The position numbers and the translations under genes were made by a program. A stretch of 64,000 bases of DNA from Candidatus Bathyarchaeia archaeon (GTDB taxonomy: Archaea > Thermoproteota > Bathyarchaeia > Bathyarchaeales > Bathycorpusculaceae). Below the pieces are notes generated by a model that was not told where the DNA came from, made no database searches, and saw nothing but the letters and a program-made list of their open reading frames with translations. This document shows, in pieces, positions 16,606 through 27,503 of the stretch (its first letter is position 1; every line of letters begins with the position of its first letter). The stretch covers positions 524,490-588,489 of the forward strand of contig JAVZEV010000001.1 in NCBI GenBank assembly GCA_038873195.1, written 5' to 3'.

Positions 16606-17925
16606 TCAAGTGGGTGTTGGAAGTTTAGGTTTTTGTTTCGTGATTTGCTCTGTGATTCTCCAGAATTCCTCTTCCGTTAACCCTTTTCTTAGTTCTCGCA
16701 TTAATTTTTTGATTTGGTAAAACGTCATTTGCGCTCCGCCCTTGTCCATGCTTTCTTGCATTGTTCTTACTCGTCTTACTATCTCGTCTATTTGCCATGG
16801 TGTTGCTTTAATTCCCGCGGATGCCAAACGGCTTTCTACTGTTTGTCTTCCGGTTTGTCTACCGAAAAAGAATGTTATTCCTCTCTCGATGATTTCTGGC
16901 GGGAAGGGTTCGTATATGAGCGGATGAGCAAGCATGCCGTGTATGTGTTCGTCGACTTCGTATGAGAATGCGTTGTCACCTACTATTGGCTTGTGATATT
17001 GTATTGGCAATGCGAAGCTTTTTTCGGCTAACTGCGAGAGTCTGTAAAGTTTTTTCATGTCCACGCCCGTGTCTATGTCGTAGAGCAGTTCTAATGCGGC
17101 AACTACTTCTTCGAATGGTGCGACTCCGGCTCTTTCTCCAAACCCTGCAATGCACGTGTGAACGTATGCTATGCCTTCCTCAACTGCTGCTAGGGTGTTT
17201 GCTGTGGCTAAGCCGAAGTCGTTGTGGCAGTGAATGGAAAGTGGGATTTCCTTCTTGGTTTTTTGTAGAAGTTCCTCTCTTATGTGCGAAATCAGATAGC
17301 GCATTGATAGGGGTCTTAGAAAGCCCACAGTGTCAGCTATTACTAGGCGGCTTGCTCCTGCTTTTATTGCGGTTTCGAAGATTTGTATAATCTCTTCTAT
17401 TGGTGTTCTTGTTGCGTCTTCTAAAACAAAGTTTACGGTTGCGCCGTGTTTTTTTGCGTATTCTATTGATTCGCTAGTTTTCTGTAGCACTTGTTCTTTT
17501 GTCATTTTTAGTCTGTATTGAAGGTTCAGCCCGTTGAAAGGCGTGAATATCATAAGCTCTCTTATTCCGCATTCTAGGCAAGCGTCTATGTCGCTTTTTA
17601 TTATGCGTGCAGATGCTGCGAGGCGTGCTTGTTGGAAGCTTTCGTTTGCGATTTTTCTAACGTCGCCTTTTTCTTCTTCAGAGATTGCGGGAAACCCAAC
17701 GGTTATAAGGGCTACGCCCATTTCATCCAGCATTTTGGCGAGTTTAACCTTTTCAACGTATGTTAGATATACTGTGGGTGTTTGGACGCCTTCTCTCAGG
17801 GTTTCGTCCCAGATGAAGACTCTTTCTGGAAGTTTCGGAGGCAGGTTTTTTCTGTAATGGTTGTAGTTTGCTATTAGTCCTTGCGCTTCAAGTTTTTTGA
17901 ATATTGTCTTTCTCATCCAACGCAC
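16606..17925 (-). CDS. DRE-TIM metallolyase (2-isopropylmalate/homocitrate synthase-like)
   Basis: A 439-residue enzyme with the TIM barrel of the LeuA/NifV/AksA group. The DRE signature reads WDETLREG with Asp40 and Arg44, and the metal motif is HCHND with His232 and His234. GFGERAGVAPFEEVVAAL and GDNAFSYEVDEHIHG match the LeuA-type subdomains. It lacks the C-terminal regulatory domain of full LeuA. The HCHND and GERAG motifs argue against HMG-CoA lyase, though the neighbouring acetoacetate genes make an aldol reaction on an acyl-CoA attractive. Exact substrates are open: homocitrate, isopropylmalate or citramalate-type. The gene is convergent with acetoacetyl-CoA synthetase. Confidence 0.78.
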   Translation of the reverse strand: MRWMRKTIFKKLEAQGLIANYNHYRKNLPPKLPERVFIWDETLREGVQTPTVYLTYVEKVKLAKMLDEMGVALITVGFPAISEEEKGDVRKIANESFQQARLAASARIIKSDIDACLECGIRELMIFTPFNGLNLQYRLKMTKEQVLQKTSESIEYAKKHGATVNFVLEDATRTPIEEIIQIFETAIKAGASRLVIADTVGFLRPLSMRYLISHIREELLQKTKKEIPLSIHCHNDFGLATANTLAAVEEGIAYVHTCIAGFGERAGVAPFEEVVAALELLYDIDTGVDMKKLYRLSQLAEKSFALPIQYHKPIVGDNAFSYEVDEHIHGMLAHPLIYEPFPPEIIERGITFFFGRQTGRQTVESRLASAGIKATPWQIDEIVRRVRTMQESMDKGGAQMTFYQIKKLMRELRKGLTEEEFWRITEQITKQKPKLPTPT

Positions 17926-17970
17926 ATTCCGACAAATTAGAGTGAAGTGTATTTTGTTATTTCACGTGCA

Positions 17971-17980
17971 TTTATATAAG
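17971..17980 (+). promoter_or_regulatory. TATA box for the Gly-rich membrane protein gene
   Basis: TTTATATAAG is a good archaeal TATA box. A start about 25 nt downstream would fall near 18000, just at a GTG codon that opens a longer version of the next gene, or give a leader of about 70 nt to the preferred TTG at 18073. Confidence 0.45.
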
Positions 17981-18072
17981 AATTATAGAGCATTTACGGC
18001 GTGCGGTCTGCGCTGAAATCATGCAAAGTGTTTTATTCATGTAAAATACCATATGCGCTTGGAGATTTGGCT

Positions 18073-18438
18073 TTGGGAAATAATTCTGGTAGTTTGTGGC
18101 TTGGAGCTTTTGCAGGCTTTGTGGTCATCGTTGCTATTGGGTGGGCGCTTCCGATAATTGGTCATTTTATTGGCGGATTAGTTGCTGGGCTGATAGCTAA
18201 GGGCGTGTGGAAAGGTGTTTTGGCTGGTTTCCTCGCTGGAATTTTGGGAGGGCTCATAATTGCTGTGCTTATAGCTATTGGATTGGTTGCTTTAGGCGGG
18301 CTTTTGGGCGGATTGCTTGGTGGGTTTATAGGCTTCTTGTTAGGGTTGCTTGTGGCGGTTGCAGCGGTTATTCTCGGCATTTTTGGAGCGATAATAGCTG
18401 CTATTGGTGGACTTATAGGCGGAGCATTAGCAGGATAA
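18073..18438 (+). CDS. Gly/Ala-rich multi-helix membrane protein (glycine zipper)
   Basis: A small hydrophobic protein of 121 residues with three to four membrane helices built of Gly-x3-Gly repeats (GGLLGGLLGGFIGFLLGLL and similar). This looks like the archaeal DUF5518-type or glycine-zipper proteins of unknown function, some of which may assemble in the membrane. The TTG at 18073 was chosen because GGAGAT precedes it by 6 nt; a GTG at 18001 would extend the protein by 24 residues and would fit a leaderless start. No partner gene is evident. Confidence 0.6.
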   Translation: MGNNSGSLWLGAFAGFVVIVAIGWALPIIGHFIGGLVAGLIAKGVWKGVLAGFLAGILGGLIIAVLIAIGLVALGGLLGGLLGGFIGFLLGLLVAVAAVILGIFGAIIAAIGGLIGGALAG

Positions 18439-18566
18439 AGCGCACGCAAACTTTCTCTTTTTTCTGTTGTAATCAACTGCTTCGTTATTTCTTGCGATTT
18501 TTTGGCGAAAGTTTAAAATTAGATGGAAGCTTTTAGCCAATACTTAACAGCGAATTTGGGTGAGGG

Positions 18567-19739
18567 ATGACTTTGAATTTTGACTTAACAGCCGAGCAGA
18601 AAATGATTGTTGAAGCAGCATGCGATATTGCGCGGGATTTTGGTCCTGAATATTGGCGTGAGAAGGACAAGAAGCACGAGTTTCCAGAGGATTTCTGGAA
18701 GAGTTTAGTTGAAGCGGGCTTTCCGGGCATTGTGATTCCTGAAAAGTATGGTGGCGGTGGCATGGGCATGTTTGAGATGATTTTGGCTATGGAAACTTTG
18801 GCTTCTGAAGGTTGCGGGTTAGCTGGTGAATGGTTTTTGTGTTTAAGCTCTGTTTTCGGTGGTTTATCAATAGTTAAACATGGTAATGAGGCGCAGAAGC
18901 AGAAGTATTTGCCGCAAATTGCTAAAGGAATGGAGTTTTGTTTGGCTTTAACGGAGCCTGATGCTGGAACGAACACTTTGAACATTAGCACCACAGCCAA
19001 ACTTGAAGGGGAAGAATACGTGGTTAATGGTCAGAAAATGTTTATTTCTGGTGCTGACAGAGCTAAGGGAATGTTGCTTGTGACGAGAACCACGCCTGTG
19101 GACAAGGTTGCCAAGCGCACTTTGGGTTTAAGCCTTTTTGTTGTGGATTTGCCTAATCCTGCTGTGGAGATTATCCCGATAGAGAAGCATGGAATTAACT
19201 ATTCGAAGACTTTTGAAATGTATATTAGTGACCTTAGAGTGTCTAAGGATTGTCTTTTAGGCGAGGTGGATAAGGGGTGGTATTTTGTTTTGGACACGCT
19301 TAATCCGGAGAGGATGAGTTTTTCTGCTGCTGCTTGCGGTATTGGGCTTTTGGCGATTAAGAAAGCGGTTGATTACGCGAAAGAGCGTAAAGTTTTTGAC
19401 GCGCCTATTGGTTCGCATCAGGCTGTTCAGTTTCCGCTTGCTGATGCTAAGGCAAAGATTGAAGCGGCGCGTTTGCTGAATTATAAGGCGGCTTGGCTTT
19501 ATGATAAGGGACAAGAATGCGGCGCTGAGGCGAACATGGCTAAGGTTGCTGCTGTAGATGCGGGAATTAGTGCTGTTTATCATGCGATGCAGACTTTTGG
19601 CGGTTATGGCTATGCGGTGGAGTACGATGTTGAGCGGTGGTGGCGTGAAGTAAACTTGATACGCTTAGCGCCTGTCACGCATCAGATGGCTTTAGCATTT
19701 ATTGGACAGCACGTGTTAGGCTTGCCGAAGTCCTATTGA
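18567..19739 (+). CDS. Acyl-CoA dehydrogenase (isovaleryl-CoA-type active-site Glu)
   Basis: A 390-residue FAD-dependent acyl-CoA dehydrogenase with the N-terminal helical, middle beta and C-terminal helical domains in order. The signature LALTEPDAGTNTLNIST (residues 126-142) and the flavin-binding FISGAD are present. The usual C-terminal catalytic Glu (YEGT context) is replaced by LAPVT. However, Glu248 in LNPERM aligns with the position used by isovaleryl- and long-chain acyl-CoA dehydrogenases, so it is probably active on branched acyl-CoA. RBS GGTGAGGG directly precedes the ATG. No ETF gene is nearby, so the electron acceptor is unknown. Confidence 0.85.
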   Translation: MTLNFDLTAEQKMIVEAACDIARDFGPEYWREKDKKHEFPEDFWKSLVEAGFPGIVIPEKYGGGGMGMFEMILAMETLASEGCGLAGEWFLCLSSVFGGLSIVKHGNEAQKQKYLPQIAKGMEFCLALTEPDAGTNTLNISTTAKLEGEEYVVNGQKMFISGADRAKGMLLVTRTTPVDKVAKRTLGLSLFVVDLPNPAVEIIPIEKHGINYSKTFEMYISDLRVSKDCLLGEVDKGWYFVLDTLNPERMSFSAAACGIGLLAIKKAVDYAKERKVFDAPIGSHQAVQFPLADAKAKIEAARLLNYKAAWLYDKGQECGAEANMAKVAAVDAGISAVYHAMQTFGGYGYAVEYDVERWWREVNLIRLAPVTHQMALAFIGQHVLGLPKSY

Positions 19740-20170
19740 AAGGTTAGCTTAAACGTTATTGGGACTTTTTCTCCCCACGACTGCCTAAGCGGACATACTT
19801 TCTCAGCCATTTTAAAGACTGTATTCGCTTTTTTGCGGTTCCACTCGTCATCCTTTTCCAGCTTAACTGTCATGTCAAAGTGAACGTGCGTGAAGATGAG
19901 CTTTTCAAGACCTTCAACGTTCATTTTCACAGTTGTTTTTGTTTCCAGATTTTTCAGAGCTAACTGAGAGTTTTTGGCGATTAATAGGAAAATCGTGTTC
20001 ATGCATGAGGCTAATGAAGCAGCAAAGATTTCTTCTGGAACACAGTAGCCTTGTTTTCCGCCGAATTCTGGTGGAGGACTAACCGTGACAATGTGTTTGC
20101 CTCTTATTGACAAGTCGCATTCTGTCCCGCTCTTCCACTTGGCTGTTCCTTCAAAAGTAAACTCAGGCAT
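19733..20170 (-). CDS. OsmC/Ohr family thiol peroxidase-like protein
   Basis: An OsmC-fold protein of 145 residues from the Met at 20170. The two redox Cys positions are visible in AASLASCMNTIF and AEKVCPLRQSW, as in peroxide-reducing members. An upstream TTG at 20233 would add 21 residues, but a TATA element (TTATATAG near 20237-20244) lies only a few nt ahead of it, so transcription would start close to 20215 and the Met at 20170 is more likely. Role: reduction of organic hydroperoxides or related thiol chemistry. Its 3' end overlaps that of the acyl-CoA dehydrogenase. Confidence 0.8.
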   Translation of the reverse strand: MPEFTFEGTAKWKSGTECDLSIRGKHIVTVSPPPEFGGKQGYCVPEEIFAASLASCMNTIFLLIAKNSQLALKNLETKTTVKMNVEGLEKLIFTHVHFDMTVKLEKDDEWNRKKANTVFKMAEKVCPLRQSWGEKVPITFKLTFQ

Positions 20171-20228
20171 AAAATAGTCTTTATCGCCTGTTGCCTTAAA
20201 ATTTTTCCTCTTGCATTCTAATCCATAA

Positions 20229-20272
20229 TTCAACCTATATAAGGGAGGGGTATAGCTGCGCAGAGCACAAAA
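20229..20272 (-). repeat. Left copy of a 45-nt inverted repeat flanking the 23S block
   Basis: Read on the minus strand, this segment contains TTTTGTGCTCTG, a 10-nt variable part, then CCCCTCCCTTATAT and TTGAA. The same blocks in the same order occur on the plus strand at 24300-24345. The TATA-like core here probably serves the OsmC gene. Confidence 0.7.
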
Positions 20273-20317
20273 GATACGTTACATATCAGAGAAAAAATTT
20301 TGCTTTTCCAGCAGAAT

Positions 20318-20743
20318 CTACTCTTTCGTGTTCCTCTGCTTCACCAACAACTTATGCAGTCGTTCCACTTCTGCCCTTTCAACAAAACCCTTATGCGGAC
20401 GAAAACCCCCAGAAAACCCCTTCGGAATATGCAACAACTCATGAATAATAACCTTCTCCTTCTCCACATCACTAAGCCTATCAAACCGCTCAGAAACAAC
20501 CTCAATCACATACATCGCAGGCTTACCCAACACTTCTTGCCAAATCCTACTCAACCCATGAATACGCGCAACAACACGCTTACTCTCCGAACCAAAACTC
20601 CGATAACAAAACACAAACTGCGGCACAACATGGAACAAACCCAACCGCTCAACAATCTCATCAACCAATCGCTTAACATCCAAAGCCTCAACATAACGCA
20701 ACCGCAAACCAAACGCCCTCCCACAAACTTCCAGAAACACCAA
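20318..20743 (-). CDS. Putative HExxH metallopeptidase (COG4900-like)
   Basis: A 141-residue protein with the zinc-protease motif HELLHIPKGFSGGFRPH near residues 100-116: two His of HExxH and a third His that could complete the site. Archaeal small putative metallopeptidases of this size share that layout. Substrate is unknown. It lies downstream of the 23S rRNA on the same strand with a TTG-GTG start, so it may be expressed by read-through from the rRNA or by its own promoter. Codon use is normal. Confidence 0.7.
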   Translation of the reverse strand: MVFLEVCGRAFGLRLRYVEALDVKRLVDEIVERLGLFHVVPQFVFCYRSFGSESKRVVARIHGLSRIWQEVLGKPAMYVIEVVSERFDRLSDVEKEKVIIHELLHIPKGFSGGFRPHKGFVERAEVERLHKLLVKQRNTKE

Positions 20744-20797
20744 CTATTCACAAAACCCAAATAAAAACCACACTCCCAAACACAAACAAAAACAAAA

Positions 20798-20834
20798 CAT
20801 AACAACACCACACACAGACAAATCAACACACCCC
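20798..20834 (-). repeat. 3' half of the pre-23S rRNA processing stem
   Basis: This 37-nt segment pairs in the minus-strand transcript with 23956-23992: 35 of 37 positions pair when G-U is allowed, leaving a C/U mismatch inside and an A/G at one end. Such long stems closing the 23S precursor are the usual archaeal rRNA maturation substrate. Confidence 0.85.
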
Positions 20835-20877
20835 TTTCCACCAATCACAAAATCGCCCAAACACCACCATTAACGGC

Positions 20878-23915
<3,038 letters not shown>

Positions 23916-23955
23916 TGGCGGTGTTTGTTTGGCGTTTGATGGTGAAACCTTAACG

Positions 23956-23992
23956 TGGGTGTGTGGATTTGCCTGTGCATGGTGTCATTATG
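23956..23992 (-). repeat. 5' half of the pre-23S rRNA processing stem
   Basis: Complementary to 20798-20834 across 37 nt when G-U pairs are allowed. It lies about 40 nt before the 23S 5' end and closes the precursor. Confidence 0.85.
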
Positions 23993-24108
23993 AGCGTTTG
24001 TTGCTCATTCACCGCTTCGCTCCCTATCAAGGTGATGGGGAGGTGCATGTTTTTGATGGCTATAGCTTAAAGTAATGTAGCCAAAATATTTCTGAAGTTG
24101 CTTTCGCA

Positions 24109-24118
24109 CATATAAGGG
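24109..24118 (-). promoter_or_regulatory. Candidate promoter for the 23S rRNA unit
   Basis: On the minus strand this reads CCCTTATATG, a TATA-box match. Initiation about 25 nt downstream, near 24085, would place the start about 90 nt before the processing stem. It is the best TATA candidate between the stem and the divergent tRNA-Thr. Confidence 0.5.
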
Positions 24119-24217
24119 TTACGTCGTAGGTATTAAGTGTTTTTGATTGTGGTTTTTGATGGTTAAGGTTTTTATTTTTGATGTTAGGAATAATGCGTGT
24201 GCGTATTGCGCGTGGTT

Positions 24218-24291
24218 GCCTCGGTAGCTCAGCCAGGTAGAGCAACGGCCTTGTAAGCCGTAGGTCGCGGGATCGACGCCCGCCCGAGGCT
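24218..24291 (+). tRNA. tRNA-Thr (anticodon UGU)
   Basis: A complete cloverleaf: acceptor GCCTCGG/CCGAGGC, D-arm with GGTAGAGC, anticodon stem ACGGC/GCCGT with loop CTTGTAA (anticodon TGT), T-arm GCGGG/CCCGC. The discriminator is T and CCA is not encoded. It is divergent from the 23S rRNA gene. Confidence 0.95.
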
Positions 24292-24299
24292 TTTAATGC

Positions 24300-24345
24300 T
24301 TTTGTGCTCTGTAGCGTTAGACCCCTCCCTTATATATAAGTTGAA
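24300..24345 (+). repeat. Right copy of the inverted repeat flanking the 23S block
   Basis: Shares TTTTGTGCTCTG, CCCCTCCCTTATAT and TTGAA with the minus strand of 20229-20272. It includes TATATATAAG, which would fire rightwards, but no plus-strand gene follows for 1 kb. Confidence 0.65.
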
Positions 24346-24655
24346 CTTCTTGCTCTTCTGTGTGGTTTATGTTTTCTTGTGAGTAAATATTTGTTGTATT
24401 TTGTTGTTGCTGTGGTCGTAATTAGAAATGAAGTGTGGATTTGAATCCCATTCATGCATCTGAATTAAGGTTTGCTTTGAGGTTATTTTAGCTGGCTTGA
24501 TTTTGGGCGTAGGGCATGTAATGTGCTTAATATAGACTAAGGTTTCTTTGCAAAGGATATCTGCATTGATAGACTGATAGTTTGTGTTTGGTTAAATAGT
24601 TGGTGTTTACCCATGCGTTTATTCGTCTATCATGTTTTAAACTTTCAAAAGAATA
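24346..24655. other. Gene-free stretch after tRNA-Thr
   Basis: About 310 nt without a convincing ORF on either strand. A short GGATTTGAATCC palindrome resembles a tRNA T-arm but has no cloverleaf around it. A small RNA driven by the TATA-like element at 24330-24340 is possible but unsupported. Confidence 0.4.
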
Positions 24656-25176
24656 CTAATCGTTTTCATTCACTTGTAGTTTTCCGTCTTTATGTAATAT
24701 TGCATTAGCGGAGCTAGCTATATCAAGAATTCGGCGTTGAGTCTCTGTTAGCTGAGCTATTTTTTTCTCATTTTTGGAGAGCATATCAAGTATTTCGGTT
24801 AGGGTTGCTCGGTGAATGGCGTAAATTCGTCCATTAATCGTTACTACTTTGGCATCATCCTCAATAAGTGTTAGTAGTCCATTAATTTTATTACTGCCTC
24901 CTGGAAATTTTTTCCCTTGGCAATACTTTGAGTTAGTTCTATGACCCCTTCCTTGGCAAGCTTTTCTCTAAACAATTCCAGAGACTTGCATTCTTCATCT
25001 TCGAACCATTGTAAAATCGTCTTTCTTCTTGATATTTTGGCGAGTGTCGCACCAAGAGCAAGAGCTGTGAATGTTGAGAGAAAAATGGCTAGGCTGTATT
25101 CTTTGATCATGGCGAAAATTACTCCTACTGTTCCAGCTGCCAATAAATCCACCGCTATGAGCGTCTTTAACTGCAT
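24656..25176 (-). pseudogene. Two-helix membrane protein gene, apparently frameshifted
   Basis: The first part (25176 to 24871) encodes 101 residues: two membrane helices (residues about 5-45) then a charged helical tail. The stop follows IKLMDY. In another frame the minus strand stays open past this stop to 24656 and reads INGLLTLIEDDAKVV, TINGRIYAIHRATLTEIL and on for about 75 residues with normal composition and no start codon of its own. A one-base shift at the A/T-rich ATAAAATTAATGG (about 24877-24889) would join both into a 170-residue protein. Either a sequencing error, a decayed gene or a programmed shift. No family recognised. Confidence 0.55.
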
Positions 25177-25395
25177 ACAATCCCCTCTTTTTTTGTTGTT
25201 TGCAAAGTAATTAGTGTCGGTTTAACATAGTGCACGATTGGATAGTTTAAAAATATTACTGTAAAAGAACGACTTGACAGTTTTAAATGACAGTATAAAC
25301 CTAACCCCCCGCACCATATTCAAATTCCGTTAGTAGATTAGGGAGCGAATGGTTTTTGTTGACGTTTTATCCTAGAATGTTCACAGTGAAATCTT

Positions 25396-26262
25396 GTGGC
25401 TTTGATTTCCAAATTTGACCCTTGGCGTTCTAAGTTTTGTACTTGTCCGCCTAAATTGACCTTTAATCCCTATACTGGTTGTGACCATCATTGTGTTTAC
25501 TGTTATGCCTCAAGCTATATTCCAAAGTTTCATGATTGCAGACCAAAAAAAGATTTAATTCCAAAACTAAGAAGAGAAGCTACCCGCCTAAAAGGAGAAA
25601 TAATCTCAATTTCCAATTCTTCAGACCCCTACCCTAACTTGGAAGAAAAAACTGGTCTAATGCGGAAATGCTTGGAAATTCTAACCCAAAGCAACTGTAA
25701 AATTCAAATAATAACAAAATCTTCATCAGTCGTCAGAGACATTGACTTTTTACGAAAACGTCCTTCCATGGTTGCTTTAACCATCACAATAGAAGACGAC
25801 GACACTGCAAAAATCATCGAGCCAAATGCGCCGCTCCCATCAAAACGTTTGAAAGCCGCAGAAGAACTAGCCAATAAAGGCATTCCCGTGTGTGTACGCA
25901 TAGACCCAATAATTCCACATATAAACGAGAACAGTGAAAATCTCATCAGAACACTCGCACAGATAGGTGTCAAGCACATAACAGCCTCAACATACAAAGT
26001 AAAACCAGATAACTGGAAAAGATTCAGTGCTGCAATGCCGAAAACCGCGGAAAAATTAAAATCACTCTATTTTGAGCAAGGCGAAAAAATAGGGGGATAC
26101 TTTCTTCTGCCTAAGGAATTACGGCTAAAATTAATGAAGACTCTGGGCGCAATTGCTGAAAAATACAATATAAAATTTGCAACTTGCCGAGAAGGCTTAA
26201 GTTATTTGAACACTGCAGCATGTGACGGTTCATGGATGTTAACCGAGTCAAAAATAGACTGA
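25396..26262 (+). CDS. Radical SAM protein, SplB-like (COG1533 type)
   Basis: A 288-residue radical SAM protein with the motif CDHHCVYCYA (CxxxCxxC, residues 29-36) preceded by TFNPYTG, and SISNSSDPYPNLEEKTGLMR downstream, the layout of the spore-photoproduct-lyase-related family widespread in archaea. Members are poorly characterised, with DNA repair or RNA modification suggested. The DPYPxxE segment and KIQIITKSS strand are family hallmarks. GTG start; the gene is monocistronic with a long upstream gap. Confidence 0.75.
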   Translation: MALISKFDPWRSKFCTCPPKLTFNPYTGCDHHCVYCYASSYIPKFHDCRPKKDLIPKLRREATRLKGEIISISNSSDPYPNLEEKTGLMRKCLEILTQSNCKIQIITKSSSVVRDIDFLRKRPSMVALTITIEDDDTAKIIEPNAPLPSKRLKAAEELANKGIPVCVRIDPIIPHINENSENLIRTLAQIGVKHITASTYKVKPDNWKRFSAAMPKTAEKLKSLYFEQGEKIGGYFLLPKELRLKLMKTLGAIAEKYNIKFATCREGLSYLNTAACDGSWMLTESKID

Positions 26263-26392
26263 ATTTAAGCTATATAAATGAACTCTTATAAACACACTTA
26301 CTTGTGTCTGTGAGGTTAACTTTTTGGTTATTTATTTTCAGTTAATAAAGTATATATGTCGTAGCGTATCTTGTGGAAAGTAACTACTGTGG

Positions 26393-27244
26393 GTGGTCAA
26401 ATTGTGCACCTACCAACTCATCTGGAAAGGTGTGCAGCAAACAACCCAACAATATTACGAACCGTTAAACATGGGAAGAATAATACTTTTTGACAAAAAC
26501 CAAAAAATTTACGGCATCATTATCCAATCGAAAATAGAGCAGGGTGTGCTTCGAAAAATCGCTGAGTTGGCAGAAAAACTCGGTGTTATAGTTCGATACA
26601 TTCAGATTTCCATGCCAAAAGCACATGAACCCACGATCACTGCAATAGCATTTATAGATTTCTCAAATTCAAAGACTACTCCAGAAAAAGCTTTGGAACT
26701 TGTTAAAAAACAAAAATTCATTAAAACTGCTCATATTATAAAACCAAAAAGAGAAGGCATAATTTTTGATAGTTACTTTTTTCCACTAATCGCAGAAGAT
26801 GAAAGAGCTGTTATATTCCGGAGGTCGGTTTACGAAGCATTATTTAATGGTGTCAGAAGAAAATTTGGTTCAGCAGGCGAAGCCATGTTATATTATGAAG
26901 GATTTGCAGTAGGTTTTGAAATCTATGACAGATACATGAAAGCTGCCAATTCAGAAAATCTGGAGGATATAGTCGAAGTTGCAAAAGCAGTCAACATGAC
27001 ACTAGGCTGGGGAATAATTGACAAAATAAGAATAGATGTAGAAAAAAGAGCGGCTCGAGTGCGAATACACCAAAATTTCGAATGCGAACTAAGCGAAAAC
27101 AACGGAAAACCCTACAGCCAATTCTACAGAGGCGCGATTGCTGGACTTTTCACCCGCTTCTTCAAAAAAGACGTGAAAGTTCAAGAAACCAAATGCATTG
27201 CAAAAGGAGACCCATACTGCGAATTCACCATCAAAAGCCTCTGA
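26393..27244 (+). CDS. V4R-domain protein with N-terminal ACT-like domain
   Basis: A 283-residue protein. The C-terminal domain ends in TKCIAKGDPYCEF, the Cys-x4-Gly-x3-Cys-x-Phe signature of V4R (4-vinyl reductase-like) small-molecule or metal binding domains. The first 120 residues form a regulatory beta-alpha domain (EQGVLRKIAELAEKLGV) like ACT. It is likely a ligand sensor. Its stop is 13 nt before the left target-site copy of the Cas1 element. GTG start used; an ATG at 26471 (MGRIILFD) is an alternative. A TATA-like AAGTATATATG lies near 26348. Confidence 0.72.
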   Translation: MVKLCTYQLIWKGVQQTTQQYYEPLNMGRIILFDKNQKIYGIIIQSKIEQGVLRKIAELAEKLGVIVRYIQISMPKAHEPTITAIAFIDFSNSKTTPEKALELVKKQKFIKTAHIIKPKREGIIFDSYFFPLIAEDERAVIFRRSVYEALFNGVRRKFGSAGEAMLYYEGFAVGFEIYDRYMKAANSENLEDIVEVAKAVNMTLGWGIIDKIRIDVEKRAARVRIHQNFECELSENNGKPYSQFYRGAIAGLFTRFFKKDVKVQETKCIAKGDPYCEFTIKSL

Positions 27245-27257
27245 AATATCAACAGTG

Positions 27258-27270
27258 TTAAAATTTTTAT
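27258..27270. repeat. Left target-site duplication of the Cas1 element
   Basis: TTAAAATTTTTAT, identical to 31126-31138. With the preceding G it is 14 bp on both sides, close to the 14-15 bp duplications reported for casposons. Confidence 0.88.
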
Positions 27271-27299
27271 CCCAAACCCAAACCCAAAAAAATCGGAAA
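27271..27299 (+). repeat. Left terminal inverted repeat
   Basis: Three CCC blocks spaced by AAA, then AAAAAAATCGGAAA. The complement occurs at 31091-31119, matching over all 29 nt. Confidence 0.9.
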
Positions 27300-27374
27300 A
27301 CCTACGGTTTTCCATACCTTTCCCTTTTTGAAAACTTAAAGTTTAAAATTTGGTGTTAGGTGTTTAGGTTATTT

Positions 27375-27454
27375 GGGAATAGGACATGGGTTAAATGGGT
27401 TTCTGAAAACCTATTTCTCTTATCTCCAATTAGAGAAACCCGTGTTCTATTCCC
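27375..27454 (+). repeat. Long imperfect hairpin upstream of cas1
   Basis: GGGAATAGGACATGGGTT (27375-27392) is complementary to AACCCGTGTTCTATTCCC (27437-27454) with two G-U or mismatch positions, and the inner GGGTTTCT/AGAAACCC gives an alternative pairing. It lies between the left repeat and cas1 and could be a regulator, transposase-binding or replication site. Confidence 0.7.
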
Positions 27455-27503
27455 TTTAAATTGAAAAAGAAACTTTTATTAAAGCGGTATTTCCTAAATA
27501 ACA

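Noticed and set aside
16606-17925. DRE-TIM enzyme as HMG-CoA lyase, suggested by neighbouring acetoacetate genes
   Set aside because: The HCHND, GERAG and GDNAF motifs are of the LeuA/homocitrate type, not of HMG-CoA lyase.
20551-20844. 97-residue ORF between the metallopeptidase and the 23S rRNA
   Set aside because: It overlaps the metallopeptidase in another frame and runs into the rRNA processing stem; its composition (Val, Cys, Leu) is typical of a shadow frame.
24430-24460. GGATTTGAATCC considered as part of a tRNA gene or integration scar
   Set aside because: No acceptor, D or anticodon stems surround it; only a 4-bp palindrome remains.
27271-27299. CCCAAA units considered as a CRISPR array
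   Set aside because: The units are 6 nt without spacers, and the complementary copy is at the other end of the element, so they are terminal repeats.
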